From Gymnopus androsaceus JB14 (Eukaryota > Basidiomycota > Agaricomycetes > Agaricales > Omphalotaceae): a DNA stretch of 64,000 nucleotides. Position 1 is the stretch's first letter, and each line of letters begins with the position of its first letter. The notes under the pieces are model-generated. The model ran no database searches and was not told where the DNA came from. It saw only the letters and a program-made list of their open reading frames with translations. The stretch is taken from assembly GCA_009733575.1 (NCBI GenBank), contig ML769451.1:1-64000 (forward strand), written 5' to 3'. Below are positions 23,291 to 32,819 of the stretch, piece by piece. A program made the position numbers and the translations under genes.

Positions 23291-23409
23291 ACCCGAGAAC
23301 ACCACAGACCCGAAAACACCACAGACCCGAGAACACCACAAACCCGAGAACACCATAGACCCGAGAACACCATAGACCCGAGAACACCATAGACCCGGGA
23401 ACACCATTA
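23291..23409. repeat. 17-bp minisatellite, seven units
   Basis: Seven head-to-tail copies of ACCCGAGAACACCA(C/T)AG with only a few substitutions. The units have no spacers and no dyad symmetry, so this is not CRISPR-like. It lies about 280 bp upstream of a secreted-protein gene and about 170 bp from the start of the divergent small gene. Confidence 0.95.
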
Positions 23410-23687
23410 GGCCCTGGCACATACAAGTCCAACAATATTTCTAAACAGTGGTAGATATTTAAGCCTCTTTCAAGTCTGCCTGAACTCCTCAGACAGGTCC
23501 TCGTATCCACTACAAATCGTACGTGCTCATTAATTGTTTCAAACTCAGTTTAATCTGGTTTTTCTTCTTTTACAGCGCTGGCCGGACAACAATAATCATC
23601 AGCAAGTCACCATTCATTGACTCCATGAATGTGACCAAATACTGACATATAAGCTATAGCTAGTACTAGGACAGACTATCCAGCACA

Positions 23688-23990
23688 ATGAAGTTTTCAA
23701 TCGCTCTCATCCCCGTTATTACCATCCTCAGCAGCCTCATTATGGTCGTGTCCGCCATTCCAATCCTAGATTGTGGTGTTGTCTCCTCGCTCACCCTTGC
23801 GGCCAGAAGCAGTGAACAGTGTATGTTTGTTTCCACTGGAGGTGGCATTTGCGATCATCAAGGATGCAGAGATGGAGGGGGATACTGCTCGTACAATGTG
23901 AATAGCGGGCGCTGTGTCATGAACAACATGAGAGGGATAAATGCTCCCTTGGGCTGTCAGTACTGTACATGTAAAAAGGTGCCAGCATAA
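23688..23990 (+). CDS. Small cysteine-rich secreted protein
   Basis: A single-exon gene of 100 residues. The N-terminus is a strong signal peptide (MKFSIALIPVITILSSLIMV, then VSAIP) with a likely cut after SA. The mature part has nine Cys, eight of them in the last 60 residues, ending GCQYCTCKKVPA, with two Gly-rich turns (STGGGICDHQGCRDGGGYC). Small size, secretion and dense Cys make it an effector-like or antimicrobial-like small secreted protein; neither role can be shown from sequence. The ATG follows a TATAAG-like box at about 23648. It has no close copy elsewhere in the window. Confidence 0.75.
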   Translation: MKFSIALIPVITILSSLIMVVSAIPILDCGVVSSLTLAARSSEQCMFVSTGGGICDHQGCRDGGGYCSYNVNSGRCVMNNMRGINAPLGCQYCTCKKVPA

Positions 23991-24204
23991 AACCAAACAT
24001 AACTTAAGATGGGGGTTGGGTGGATGTGATAATTGTACTTGGTGCTTTGAATGATATTGGTACTATTGACGCATATAACTCTGGCAGAGATGGTGCTTGC
24101 GCTGCGCAGGCCTTTGCTTGCTTTTCTCTGCTCCAGACTTAATCGGCGGGAACGGCGAACCGGCAATGAAGACGATCCTTAGGGCCCTAGCTAGGAGCTA
24201 ATTT

Positions 24205-25650
24205 TAGGGCCGGACTTTACGAGTCCCTTGGTACCAGAAGTACGTTCATTACTTCCTTCAGTTATCTCGACCTTTCAAGCGGTTGAATCTGTTGAGTAAG
24301 TGCTGCTTTGTTGTTACGAAAGTGTGCGTACTAGCTCATCAATGGATGCAGACAGCCTCCTTCCCAGGCATTGGGACTCGCGTAAGGTGCGGAAAGCTTA
24401 TTCGAATTGGATCGAATTTGCTCGTCCCAACTGGGACGAGCAAATCGACTCGAATTCGATTAAGCTTTCTTTTGAAAGCAATGACGCGAGTCCCAATGCC
24501 TGGGAAGGAGGCTGGGATGCAGATGGATCTCCTCTTTTTTCAATCCTTGGTGGCCTTCCGAAGTCACACTAGAAGCTCTGGCTTGTCTTCCATCTCTAAA
24601 GTCCTTTTCTTTGCTGCTCAAGAATGAAAACAAAATTGGCACCATATACTACTTCCCTCCCCTTGCCACTGCAAGCCTTGGAAATCTCATATCGCTCACC
24701 ATCGGTTGCGTTCCTTCGACAAACGACTCCATCAACCCTATTGCCAGCCTCATATCTAAATCGCCACAGCTAAACCCACCTGGATATTACACTAGAACCA
24801 AACCCAGGATACACGAAATACTCATCCCTTCGATTATTTGAGCGTTTGCCTCTGGAATCTGATCCTCTTCCTCTCACGAAACTTACATTACGGTCTTGGG
24901 AACTATCGGACGATGATCCCAAGTCCATTCGTCATCTATCGGCACTCAAATCTCTGAATCTGTACAACTGTTCTTTACCTCGAGGAAAGTTTTGGACTGC
25001 GTTACGGAGTCTGGGAACGACTTTGGTTGATCTGACGATTGACTATGTCGCTGTCGATGAGGCCTTGGTCGATTATCTAACGTCTTATGGGGGTCTCCAA
25101 TGCCTCGTTTTGGAATACTCCATTCCACCAGGCCTTGTGGATAAATTATTTGTCGCGCTGTGTACTAAACACGCCGATTCTTTTCGCTCGTTGACCGTTA
25201 GAGGCAATGAAGAGCTTCATATCTCGACGTACGCTCATCATCTCGCCGGATTACATTCGCTCACTGGTCTGGAAATAAGTGTTACGAAGGAAGAGTTCGA
25301 TGAAGGCGCTATTGATAATACTATGGTAGGCTAGCTCTCATATTGTATATGTTTTTGCAACTGATGATGGTGTACAGGGAGCATTACTCTCTGCCTCGCA
25401 AAAGTTATGTCACCTTGAGGAAATCAGAATAAACGGACTCGGCACGTTGCAGAGGTCAAAACGCAAATTGCGTAGCCGTACAAAGGCCTCACTAATGCGC
25501 CTGCAATCCCATTGGCCTCATCGCCCCAGTCGACCACTTGTTATACGAGTTGGAAGGTTTTGGAATCTGAGGCTTACGCTATTCACTACTTTGGAAAGTT
25601 ATATAAAGTTCACAGGTAAACATCCCGAACCAGCAAGCTCAGGAGTGTAG
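24205..25650 (+). pseudogene. F-box family copy B, 5'-truncated (F-box lost)
   Basis: The homology to copy A (11829) starts abruptly at 24205, in the middle of the third exon, so the F-box is gone. Exons 24205-24295, 24523-25327 and 25380-25650 follow copy A, reading WISSFFNPWWPSEVTLEALA, LKSLNLYNCSLPRGKFW and RLQSHWPHRPSRPLVIR to a TAG. One extra A at about 24775 breaks the frame; copy C lacks it. The first intron carries a 163-bp palindromic MITE. The copy probably arose by a segmental duplication that missed the 5' end. A truncated leucine-rich protein without F-box remains conceivable. Confidence 0.7.
24352..24514. mobile_element. Palindromic MITE in intron of copy B, 8-bp TSD
   Basis: The element starts ACAGCCTCCTTCCCAGGC and ends GCCTGGGAAGGAGGCTG; almost the whole 163 bp folds into one hairpin centred on GTCCCAACTGGGAC. 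GGATGCAG flanks it at 24344-24351 and 24515-24522. The same site in copy A (about 12457-12464) is single and empty. The 8-bp duplication and CAG end suggest a hAT-type MITE. Confidence 0.85.
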
Positions 25651-25969
25651 GAAAATGCTATTCTCGAGTCGCTCATCCAAAACAGGATTCCTAGATAGAA
25701 TGCTTATAACTCTTTCAGTCTACATCATACGTACACATTTTTGAACGTACAGTACAAGTAGGAGATGCCACTATAATCGTAGCAGATTCCAATTGCAATT
25801 CATCATCCTAATCCGATGGCAGCGCACTTCAATTCTTCTGTATCGCGCCGACTATGCATAGTGCATAACTTCAGTGGGTCTTATACTACAAGCTTACGCT
25901 GCGCAGGAGATCTATATACAGCTATATCAACACTATCTAGTAGGTCGTTTCATTCATACAAACTGCATC
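25651..25969. repeat. F-box 3' flank repeat (also at 27.03, 32.83 and 36.49 kb)
   Basis: The stretch from GCTCATCC(A/G)AAACAGGATT to CGCACTTCAATTCTT recurs after copy C and at the left edge of both X blocks. A partial match lies at about 30560. It is the non-coding spacer between the convergent F-box and dus2 genes. Confidence 0.75.
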
Positions 25970-26190
25970 GAAGTGGGTATACACTGGAGTATGCGTAGAG
26001 TCATCGGGTCTTGTCAATATAATGCAGTAAGTCGCTGAACATCAGCGATCAGCGGAGTCACAATCTGGGGGGTGAGGATTTGTGTTCCAGTGATAACGCA
26101 TATCTGATCGTGTGGGAGATACGATTAGACGTCTGCCATTGTCGGCTTCTCCCCTGTTCGAGCTCATGAACCTGCGCTCTCCTCAATCGC
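25970..26190 (-). pseudogene. dus2 fragment 1 (C-terminal end only)
   Basis: Sequence matching the 3' end of the dus2 copies at 30844 and 36850 (GTCTTGTC, GCTGAACATCAGCGATCAGCGGAG, ACGTCTGCCATTGTCG, GTTCGAGCTCATGAACCT) is present on the minus strand with many small indels. It breaks off at about 26190, where the foldback element begins at a shared AACAT. Only the disordered C-terminal tail of the enzyme is represented. Confidence 0.65.
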
Positions 26191-27021
26191 AACATCTTAG
26201 TGGTGACCCACTGGAAGATGACTCACACATATTACTATATGGGGAAGGCACGTCTGTCTGGTCAAAGCTGTATGTGACTCTTCACTAACACGCACATGCT
26301 AGAGAGATTGGTATGAAAAAGGAAGGAGTCTAGGCTGGTCCATCAGCAAGCCACTGTTGCTGTCAATCTAACTGTAGTGTAAAAACCACTGTTTCATTTG
26401 CAAATTGCACTAAACGTGTCTTGGCGATGCAAACAGTGTGAACATACTACTCTCAATAATCAAAAAATTTAAATAATGCCAATAAAGAGCACTTCTCGGT
26501 GCCAACATCATCCCATAAGTACTTCAACTCTTTTTATGAACAAGCTTCAGAGAATTAAGTATAATTCAAGTATAATTGAATTATTTGCGAATTAAAGCTA
26601 ACAGTGACAGTGGCTTGCTGATGGACCCAGCCTAGACTCCTTCCTTTTTCATACCATCTCTCTAGCATGTGCGTGTTAGGAAATACATCGCTTTGACCGC
26701 ACGTGCCTTCCCCATATAGTAATATTGTGAGTCATCTCCAGTGGGTCACCACTAAATGTTGGTAGAGAGCTATGCAAACCCAGAAGTCTAATGACCCCAC
26801 TCAGAAGCTTCAGGAACAACCCCCGATTGACCCCCGAAGTTTTCAAATGACCCACGAAGTTTTTGAAAGACCCCACGTAGTTTTCGAAAGACCCCACGAA
26901 GCTTGTGAAAGACCCCACGAAGCTTTTGAAAGACCCCACGGAGTTTTCGAATGAACCCCCCCAAATATTCAGGAATGACCCACCTACGACGCTTGATTTA
27001 TTTTACATTATTATGGCCATA
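26191..27021. mobile_element. Foldback element, left-truncated copy
   Basis: The left arm (26197-26365: GTGGTGACCCACTGG ... CCATCAGCAAGCCACTG) is repeated inverted at about 26605-26755, around an AT-rich loop of about 240 bp. The right arm continues outward to 27021 (TATGGCCATA end) through a block of about 21-24-bp tandem units. The corresponding outer left arm is missing here; the intact copy is at 31748-32819. Confidence 0.8.
26826..26955. repeat. Tandem 21-24-bp units in the foldback arm
   Basis: About six units of GACCCCACGAAG(C/T)TTT(C/T)GAAA run head to tail and form part of the arm. The same array is at 32617-32760 and, inverted, at about 31810-31950. The open frames through it are by-products of the repeat. 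Confidence 0.85.
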
Positions 27022-27930
27022 TTCTCGCTCATCCGAAACAGGATTCCTAGGATAGAATGCTTATAACTCTGTCAGTCTACACCGTAGATACATATTTCAT
27101 TATGCGTTTGACCGTACAGTACTAGTAGGAGGTGCGCACTATAATCGTAGCAGATCATTCCAATTGCAATTCATCATCCTAATCCGAATGGCAGCGGACT
27201 TCAATTCTTTTGTATCCGCTGGCGGGGGCCCCGCGCCAAAGTAAATTCGACTGCGATGATCACCTTGCTAAGTAAAGCTTGCTCCCGAGGTCTGCCTCGC
27301 AAAGGTTTTGTCACCTTGAGGAAATCGGAATAATCGGAGTTGAAGAAGCCAAAACTCTCTCTATATCCAACTTCTTTCAAGGAGATATACTAGACAACGC
27401 CTGCGCAGGAAATTATATACAGCTAGCTATCAACAAACTTCGTCTATACACTACAGATCATCGTTCGTTTACTACAAAACTGGCACCGGAAGTGGGTTTA
27501 TAGGAGTATGCGTAGGAGTCATCACGTACTCGCTTTCCTCACATTTGCCAAACAGGCTCAAAGCCTAATGGATTCTCGATCTATCTATCTACTATTAGAG
27601 GCCTATATTTGTACGAGGCCGGTGTACGGATAACAAGGTGGAAGGATAGCAAAATGAAGTAAAACAAAAAACCACGCTGAGATCCACGTCATTCGTGACT
27701 GGTGAAAAAAAAATCGGAACGGAAATGCGAATCTGCTATTAGAGGCCTGTATTTGTACAGGCCGGTGTAGCTTAAATGCGTTAGCAAAACAAAGATACGG
27801 CTAAAAAGGTGGAAGGATAGCAAAATGGAGTAAAACAACAGCCGTACTAAAACTCATCCAAAAAGCGCTGAGACGCCCACGTCATTCATGCTCGGTAGAG
27901 GAGGTGAATAATACAGAAATGCTATCAACC

Positions 27931-28737
27931 CTAGAATAGTGAATATCCTCTACGGCGGGGGTTCACATTCGGAACTCGGAACCATCCTTGAGATTGGAGA
28001 TGTATTCGGCTTCCTGTTCCCTGTTTCCCTCTCTGCACTTCCGCCGTATGGCCATCATCACGACGTCCCGAAGCACTGGGACTGGGCTGGACAGGAGATG
28101 GAGTAGTGCAGGGAACGTCTGAGCTTTGAGCGGTAGGGGAGGAGACATCGGTACTGTGATGGGTGGCAATTTGCCTGGATTCTGAATGCAGAGGAGCGGA
28201 ATGCATTGTCGGGGTAGGCATCTGCGAAGGAGGACTAGGAGGAATTCCTAATTCCGAAACTCTAAGCAATCTGTTGTGTGCGTTCACCTGGTGAAGAGAT
28301 GAACTATGGTGAAAATGAACTACGGAGGATTCAGAAGAGCTCTGCTGGATAGGGTGGGATCCTGCTCGCGAAAAATCCGTGGAGGATTCGAAAAGATGAC
28401 GGGCCACCGACAGATGATCACCTCCTGATTCCAAATCCGTCAATCCTCCTGGAGAGCCGAAGAAACGGCGAAGCGGGGTAAGGACGGTTGGCCTATCGTG
28501 AAAAGAGATCAAAAGAGATGTTCAAGAATTATGGATAATATCGTACAAGAAGGTCGTAATTGACGCAAGCAGTCCAAGCACGAGAGCAAGCGTCATCTGA
28601 TTTTTGTACAAGGCAACTACCAAACCAATGGTGAGCAAAAGTGTAATGGTGCCAATTGTAGGGATTATATGCGGTGAGTGCAGTATTTCAATCACAATGG
28701 GGTGCAACCTAGTATAGAGAAACCAAAAGTGAAGCAT
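27931..28737 (-). pseudogene. Membrane-protein fragment with Ser/Pro-rich tail (block X copy 1)
   Basis: From 28737 the frame reads two to three hydrophobic segments (IIPTIGTITLLLTIGLVVAL, MTLALVLGLLASITTFLY), meets a TGA at 28522, and in the same frame continues (PLRRFFGSPGGLTDLESG) into a long Ser/Pro/His-rich tail ending RRRGYSLF at 27931. A membrane anchor followed by a disordered tail is clear; the family is not. The in-frame stop is also present in copy 2, so it is not a random sequencing error. It may be a decayed gene or hide an intron I did not resolve. Confidence 0.4.
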
Positions 28738-28760
28738 CTGTAAGGGGAAATAGAGAATGA

Positions 28761-29141
28761 GTGGTGAAAGGCGTTCATGCTAGAGCCTTTTTATCGCTCC
28801 CTGACAATGGGCGTTGTTTTTTCTGTCATGAATGCTTTCGACATTTAGCTTGGAGGATCGGCGAAAGTATCCTCTTTAAAAGAGAGTTTTTTGCTAAATT
28901 AAGTTTCATGGATTGGCTTAACGACTCAAACCAGGGGCCGCATCGAAACGGCGCAGCAACGCAAGCACCCTTTCTTGCCACCCTGACCTTGGGGGTCGGG
29001 TACCCAATGCTCACCGAACTAGTGCTCCGATGGGAGTGGACAAGGGGCATTCAGCAGCATTCGGCATCTGAACGGCAGACGTTAGTATATGCCCAGAATG
29101 TGACCCGTCAAAACCATGCAGATAAGCCAGACTATGGCTAA
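28761..29141 (+). CDS. 126-residue ORF of unknown nature in block X
   Basis: The frame (starting MVKGVHARAFLSLPDNGRC) has no recognised motif. The copy in the second X block (34598-34931) is split between frames by small indels. It may be a chance frame; it is listed because it is the longest frame in this part of block X. Confidence 0.2.
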   Translation: MVKGVHARAFLSLPDNGRCFFCHECFRHLAWRIGESILFKREFFAKLSFMDWLNDSNQGPHRNGAATQAPFLATLTLGVGYPMLTELVLRWEWTRGIQQHSASERQTLVYAQNVTRQNHADKPDYG

Positions 29142-29205
29142 GTAGGGATAATATACTAAACTCAGAACGGGATATACTTGCGGAGGGGCTTGGCTGGGCT
29201 TTAGC

Positions 29206-30540
29206 CCCGCGCGGGTGGGCAACTAATAAATGACACACGCGGAGAATAAAGGTGTAGTGTACAGCTGGCGAATTGAAAGGTGGGGGTGGATCGGTAAGCG
29301 AGAAAAAGACTGATGATTCGACGGCGGTGAGAGTCGAAAACAAAGAGTTGATAGGCGCTGAACTAGCGCCGGTTGACTCACACCGCTGGCTTATCCTCTC
29401 TCGGAGCCAGTGTTAAGTGCCGTCAGTGCTCAAGGACGGCTGCAGAGAAATAATCATCGAGATCGTGCAGAGGCTGCAGCACTAGTGCATTTAGAGGCTA
29501 GACAAATGGTGAATATGATGTCGTAGAAGTACAGAAGTACGATGAGCACGCATATAGTGACGGCCAAAATTAATGTCCACCTATGAATTGAAACTGAATT
29601 GCAGGGTTGGACATCAATTTTCGCCGTCGCTGTAAGCTAAGCGCCAGATAAGCGCCAGCGAGCACGTTCTATAGCATAAACTAACTGGAGTTCGAAATGT
29701 GTTGTGAACACGGACTTCATAGAAAAACTTCTCATCGCTAATAATGGTTCCAAGGAGTTGGATTCAATACATATCTCCCTCGGAGTTGCCGACTCGCTCA
29801 TCCCATGTTTAGACAGTCGGATCGGTTAAGAAGAGCATTTGCGTCCATGTTGGCCCTCGGCAGAGAGGCGGATATTCTTTGCAGCTCTACATAAGCTATC
29901 ATACTGCGCCATACTACGGTAATTAACCAGTTGTATTTTAAAATACCGACTTCCCTGGACCCTGCCAAGACCCTGCAAAATGAACTTAGGGAATTCCTCC
30001 CCTATACACCCCGCCACCGTGTTATAATTGAATCATTGGCTTGAACGGTCGGTTTGCAGTGAGTTCTTATAGCTGTAGCTGAAGCAGTATAAGTGCAAGG
30101 AAAGGTATCGGGTACGTGACAGGGTTTTCCGTACTATTTTCATGAGCTCATCTCGGGACGGTAAAAAAAAATTTAAAACACACACCTTTCGCCACAAATC
30201 CGAAGATGAATCTGATGTTGTTATCGCGGACCTTGAGCTCGGACAAGTTATTGGTGGGGGCCAACGATCGACTAACGACCCCGACTTGATTCGTACTTGA
30301 TGAGCTTTCGTAAAACATCTTTCGCTAAGCATTATCCATTTCCGTTGGTTTACAAGATAGTATCGTGGGCCTACAAGTGCTTACCAGTTCGCCTCATAGC
30401 ATCGCGACGGACTACTTACGATCCACCTGCACCAAAGCTTGCTCTGAGTCCAGTTATCATACCATTCATCATCGGAGAGACCATTGTATTCACCATTGAA
30501 ATACCATAGATGTTTCCAGTTCCCTGATATCCCAGCAGCA
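29206..30540. other. Unique spacer between duplicated units; no gene closed
   Basis: This 1.3-kb stretch is not repeated elsewhere in the window. Minus-strand frames at 29826-30017 and 30033-30332 and a short minus-strand peptide near 30380-30500 (VSPMMNGMITGLRASFGAGG) look like exons of a membrane protein of the 7.4-9.2 kb type. They cannot be joined. Confidence 0.3.
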
Positions 30541-30843
30541 TAGCTGCCCAGTGCCGTTAATACGAATGGCAGCGCACTTCAATCCTTCTGTATCCGCATC
30601 AAAGATATATATATAATAGTCATGATTCTCTCTGTGGAATAGACTCGATTAATAGCTTTCCTTTCCTCACGCTACAACGGACAAGGAATCAGGATCATCA
30701 TCTTACTGTAAGTACAGCTGTGGCCCGTGAGTATTCCAGTTCTGAACCACTGCTCAGTGCTAAGTATAACTTAGGCAACGCCAGCGCAGGAAATTATGTA
30801 CAGCTAGCTATCAACACACTTCATCTATGTACATCGTTCATTA

Positions 30844-31740
30844 TTACAAGACTGGCATTGGAAGCGGGTTTATACTTGGAGTATGCGTAGGAGTCATCGG
30901 GTCTTGTCCAGATATGAGTGCAGGTAAAGTCCTCTGAATATCAGCGATCAGCGGAGCACCAGAGCTTGGCGGGTGAGGATTTTGCGTTCCAGGCGGTGTG
31001 ATATACGCATTATCTGATCGTTGTGAGGAGATACGGGATAAGACGTCTGCCATTGTCGCTTCCTCCTCCTGTTCGAGCTCCTCGTGAACCTTTGCGTCTC
31101 TCGCCTCAATCGCTCGAACAATCTCCCTAAAGTCCTCCTCCCCAGTCCAACCTCCCGCAACGTCAACTACATCTTCAAACGAGCGAGACTTCACAATCGA
31201 TTCCCGTACTCGTCTCTCCTCTGCTTTCCCATTCGGCTTTGTATGCGGACTCTTGAACTGGGACAAGCAAAACTTGGTCAGACTCCAGTTGTTGTCGAGG
31301 TATTTGGACAGACGAATGTACGCCGGGACAAGAGTTTCGTGGATATCTGATAGTGGAGTGGAGGAGAAGCAGGAAGGATTGGATTCGGCTGCTCGAGCGA
31401 TCATGACAGAATGTGCGCCTGTGGCTTGACGGACACGATTAGCGTCTTCTGCGCCGAGACAGTCACCGTTTTCGATAACAGCGATATCCTTCCCCATCGC
31501 TTTCACAAAATCGACAATCTCTCTCAATCGCTCGATAGTTGCTCTATCCCTCTCCCGCATATTCCTCGTCCGACAGTGAACAGTGAGAGCACTAATTCCA
31601 GTGTTTACGATCCGTTCGACGAGCTTTAAAGTGTCTTCTTGGGATGGTAAAAGACGGATTTTGGCTGTTACTGTGAGTTCTGGGGGTACAGCTTGTCGGA
31701 GAGCGGTGAGAATGGAGCAAAGAAGGAGTAGGAAAATGTT
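30844..31740 (-). pseudogene. dus2: dus2 copy 2, tRNA-dihydrouridine synthase, N-terminus lost
   Basis: Dus2 reduces uridine to dihydrouridine in the tRNA D-loop using FMN. This copy reads CSILTALRQAVPPELTVTAK, IRLLPSQEDTLKLVERIVNT, LTVHCRTRNMRERDRA, AVIENGDCLGAEDANRVRQA and ATGAHSVMIARAAESNPSCF, the C-terminal half of the TIM barrel, then a helical domain and a disordered tail ending PLPMPVL. The homology stops at about 31720-31740, where the foldback element starts. The GVVSYNG and NCGCPKPFS parts with the catalytic Cys are therefore missing. The remaining frame is uninterrupted and retains CpG sites that copy 3 has lost. Confidence 0.8.
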
Positions 31741-31747
31741 GTTCTCG

Positions 31748-32819
31748 TATGGCCATAATATATGTAAAATAAAATCAAGCGTCGTAGGTGGGTTCCATTC
31801 CTGAATATTTGGGGGGTTCATTCGAAAACTGCCGTGGGTCTTCAAAAGCTTCGGTGGGGTCTTTCACAAGCTTCGGGGTCTTCGAAAACTACGTGGGGGT
31901 TTTTCAAAAACTTCGTGGGTCATTTGAAAACTTCGGGGGTCAATCGGGGTCGTTCCTGAAGCTTCTGAGTGGGGTCATTAGACTTCTCGGTTTGCATAGC
32001 TCTCTACCAACATTTAGTGGTGACCCACCAGAGATGACTCACAATATTACTATATGGGGAAGGCATGTGCAGTCAAAGCGATGTATTTCCTAACACGCAC
32101 ATGCTAGAGAGATGGTATGAAAAAGGAAGGAGTCTAGACTGGGTCCATCAGCAAGCCACTGTTGTCAATCTAACTGTAGTGTAAAAACCACTGTTTCATT
32201 TGCACATTGCACTAAACGTGTCTTGGCGATGCAAACAGTGTGAACATACTACTCTCAATAATCAAAAAATTTAAATAACGCCAATAAAGAGCACTTCTCG
32301 GTGCCAACATCATCCCATAAGTACTTCAACTCTTTTTATGAACAAGCTTCAGAGAATTAAGTATAATTCAAGTATAATTGATATTATTTGCAATTAAAGC
32401 TAACAGTGACAGTGGCTTGCTGATGGACCCAGCCTAGACTCCTTCCTTTTTCATACCATCTCTCAGCAGGTAGAAATACATCGCTTTGACCGACACGTGC
32501 CTTCCCCCATATAGTAATATTGTGAGTCATCTCCAGGTGGGTCACCACTAAATGTTGGTAGAGAGCTATGCAAACCCAGAAGTCTAATGACCCCACTCAG
32601 AAGCTTCAGGAACAACCCCCGATTGACCCCCGAAGTTTTCAAATGACCCACGAAGTTTTTGAAAGACCCCACGTAGTTTTCGAAAGACCCCACTGAAAGC
32701 TTGTGAAAGACCCCACGAAGCTTTTGAAAGACCCCACGGAGTTTTCGAATGAACCCCCCCAAATATTCAGGAATGACCCACCTACGACGCTTGATTTATT
32801 TTACATTATTATGGCCATA
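31748..32819. mobile_element. Intact foldback element, about 1.07 kb, with long inverted arms
   Basis: The element begins TATGGCCATAATA and ends with the reverse complement TTATGGCCATA. Arms of about 400 bp pair along their length, including the tandem-unit array and the GGTTTGCATAGCTCTCTACC and CATGCTAGAGAGATGG regions, around an AT-rich loop of about 240 bp (32160-32400). TTCTCG lies on the left (31742-31747) and TTCTC(CC)G on the right; the other copy reads TTCTCG there, so a 6-bp TSD is likely. No protein-coding capacity was found. A transcript through it would form a long hairpin. Confidence 0.85.

Larger units (their letters stand above)
27022..29205. repeat. Block X, copy 1 (segmental duplication)
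   Basis: Nearly colinear with 32820-35005. It contains the F-box 3' flank, a scrap of the last F-box exon (CTCGCAAAGGTTTTGTCACC at about 27296), an internal tandem pair starting TTAGAGGCCT(A/G)TATTTGTAC at 27597 and 27739, the membrane-protein fragment below, and an unidentified frame at 28761-29141. Differences from copy 2 are mainly single-base indels. Confidence 0.8.

Noticed and set aside
23291..23409. Regular repeats resembling a CRISPR array
   Set aside because: Units are head to tail with no spacers, and the genome is fungal. It is a minisatellite.
26772..26954. Open frames encoding ERPHEAF repeats
   Set aside because: They run through the tandem units of the foldback arm in both strands and lie in a transposable element; no independent coding evidence.
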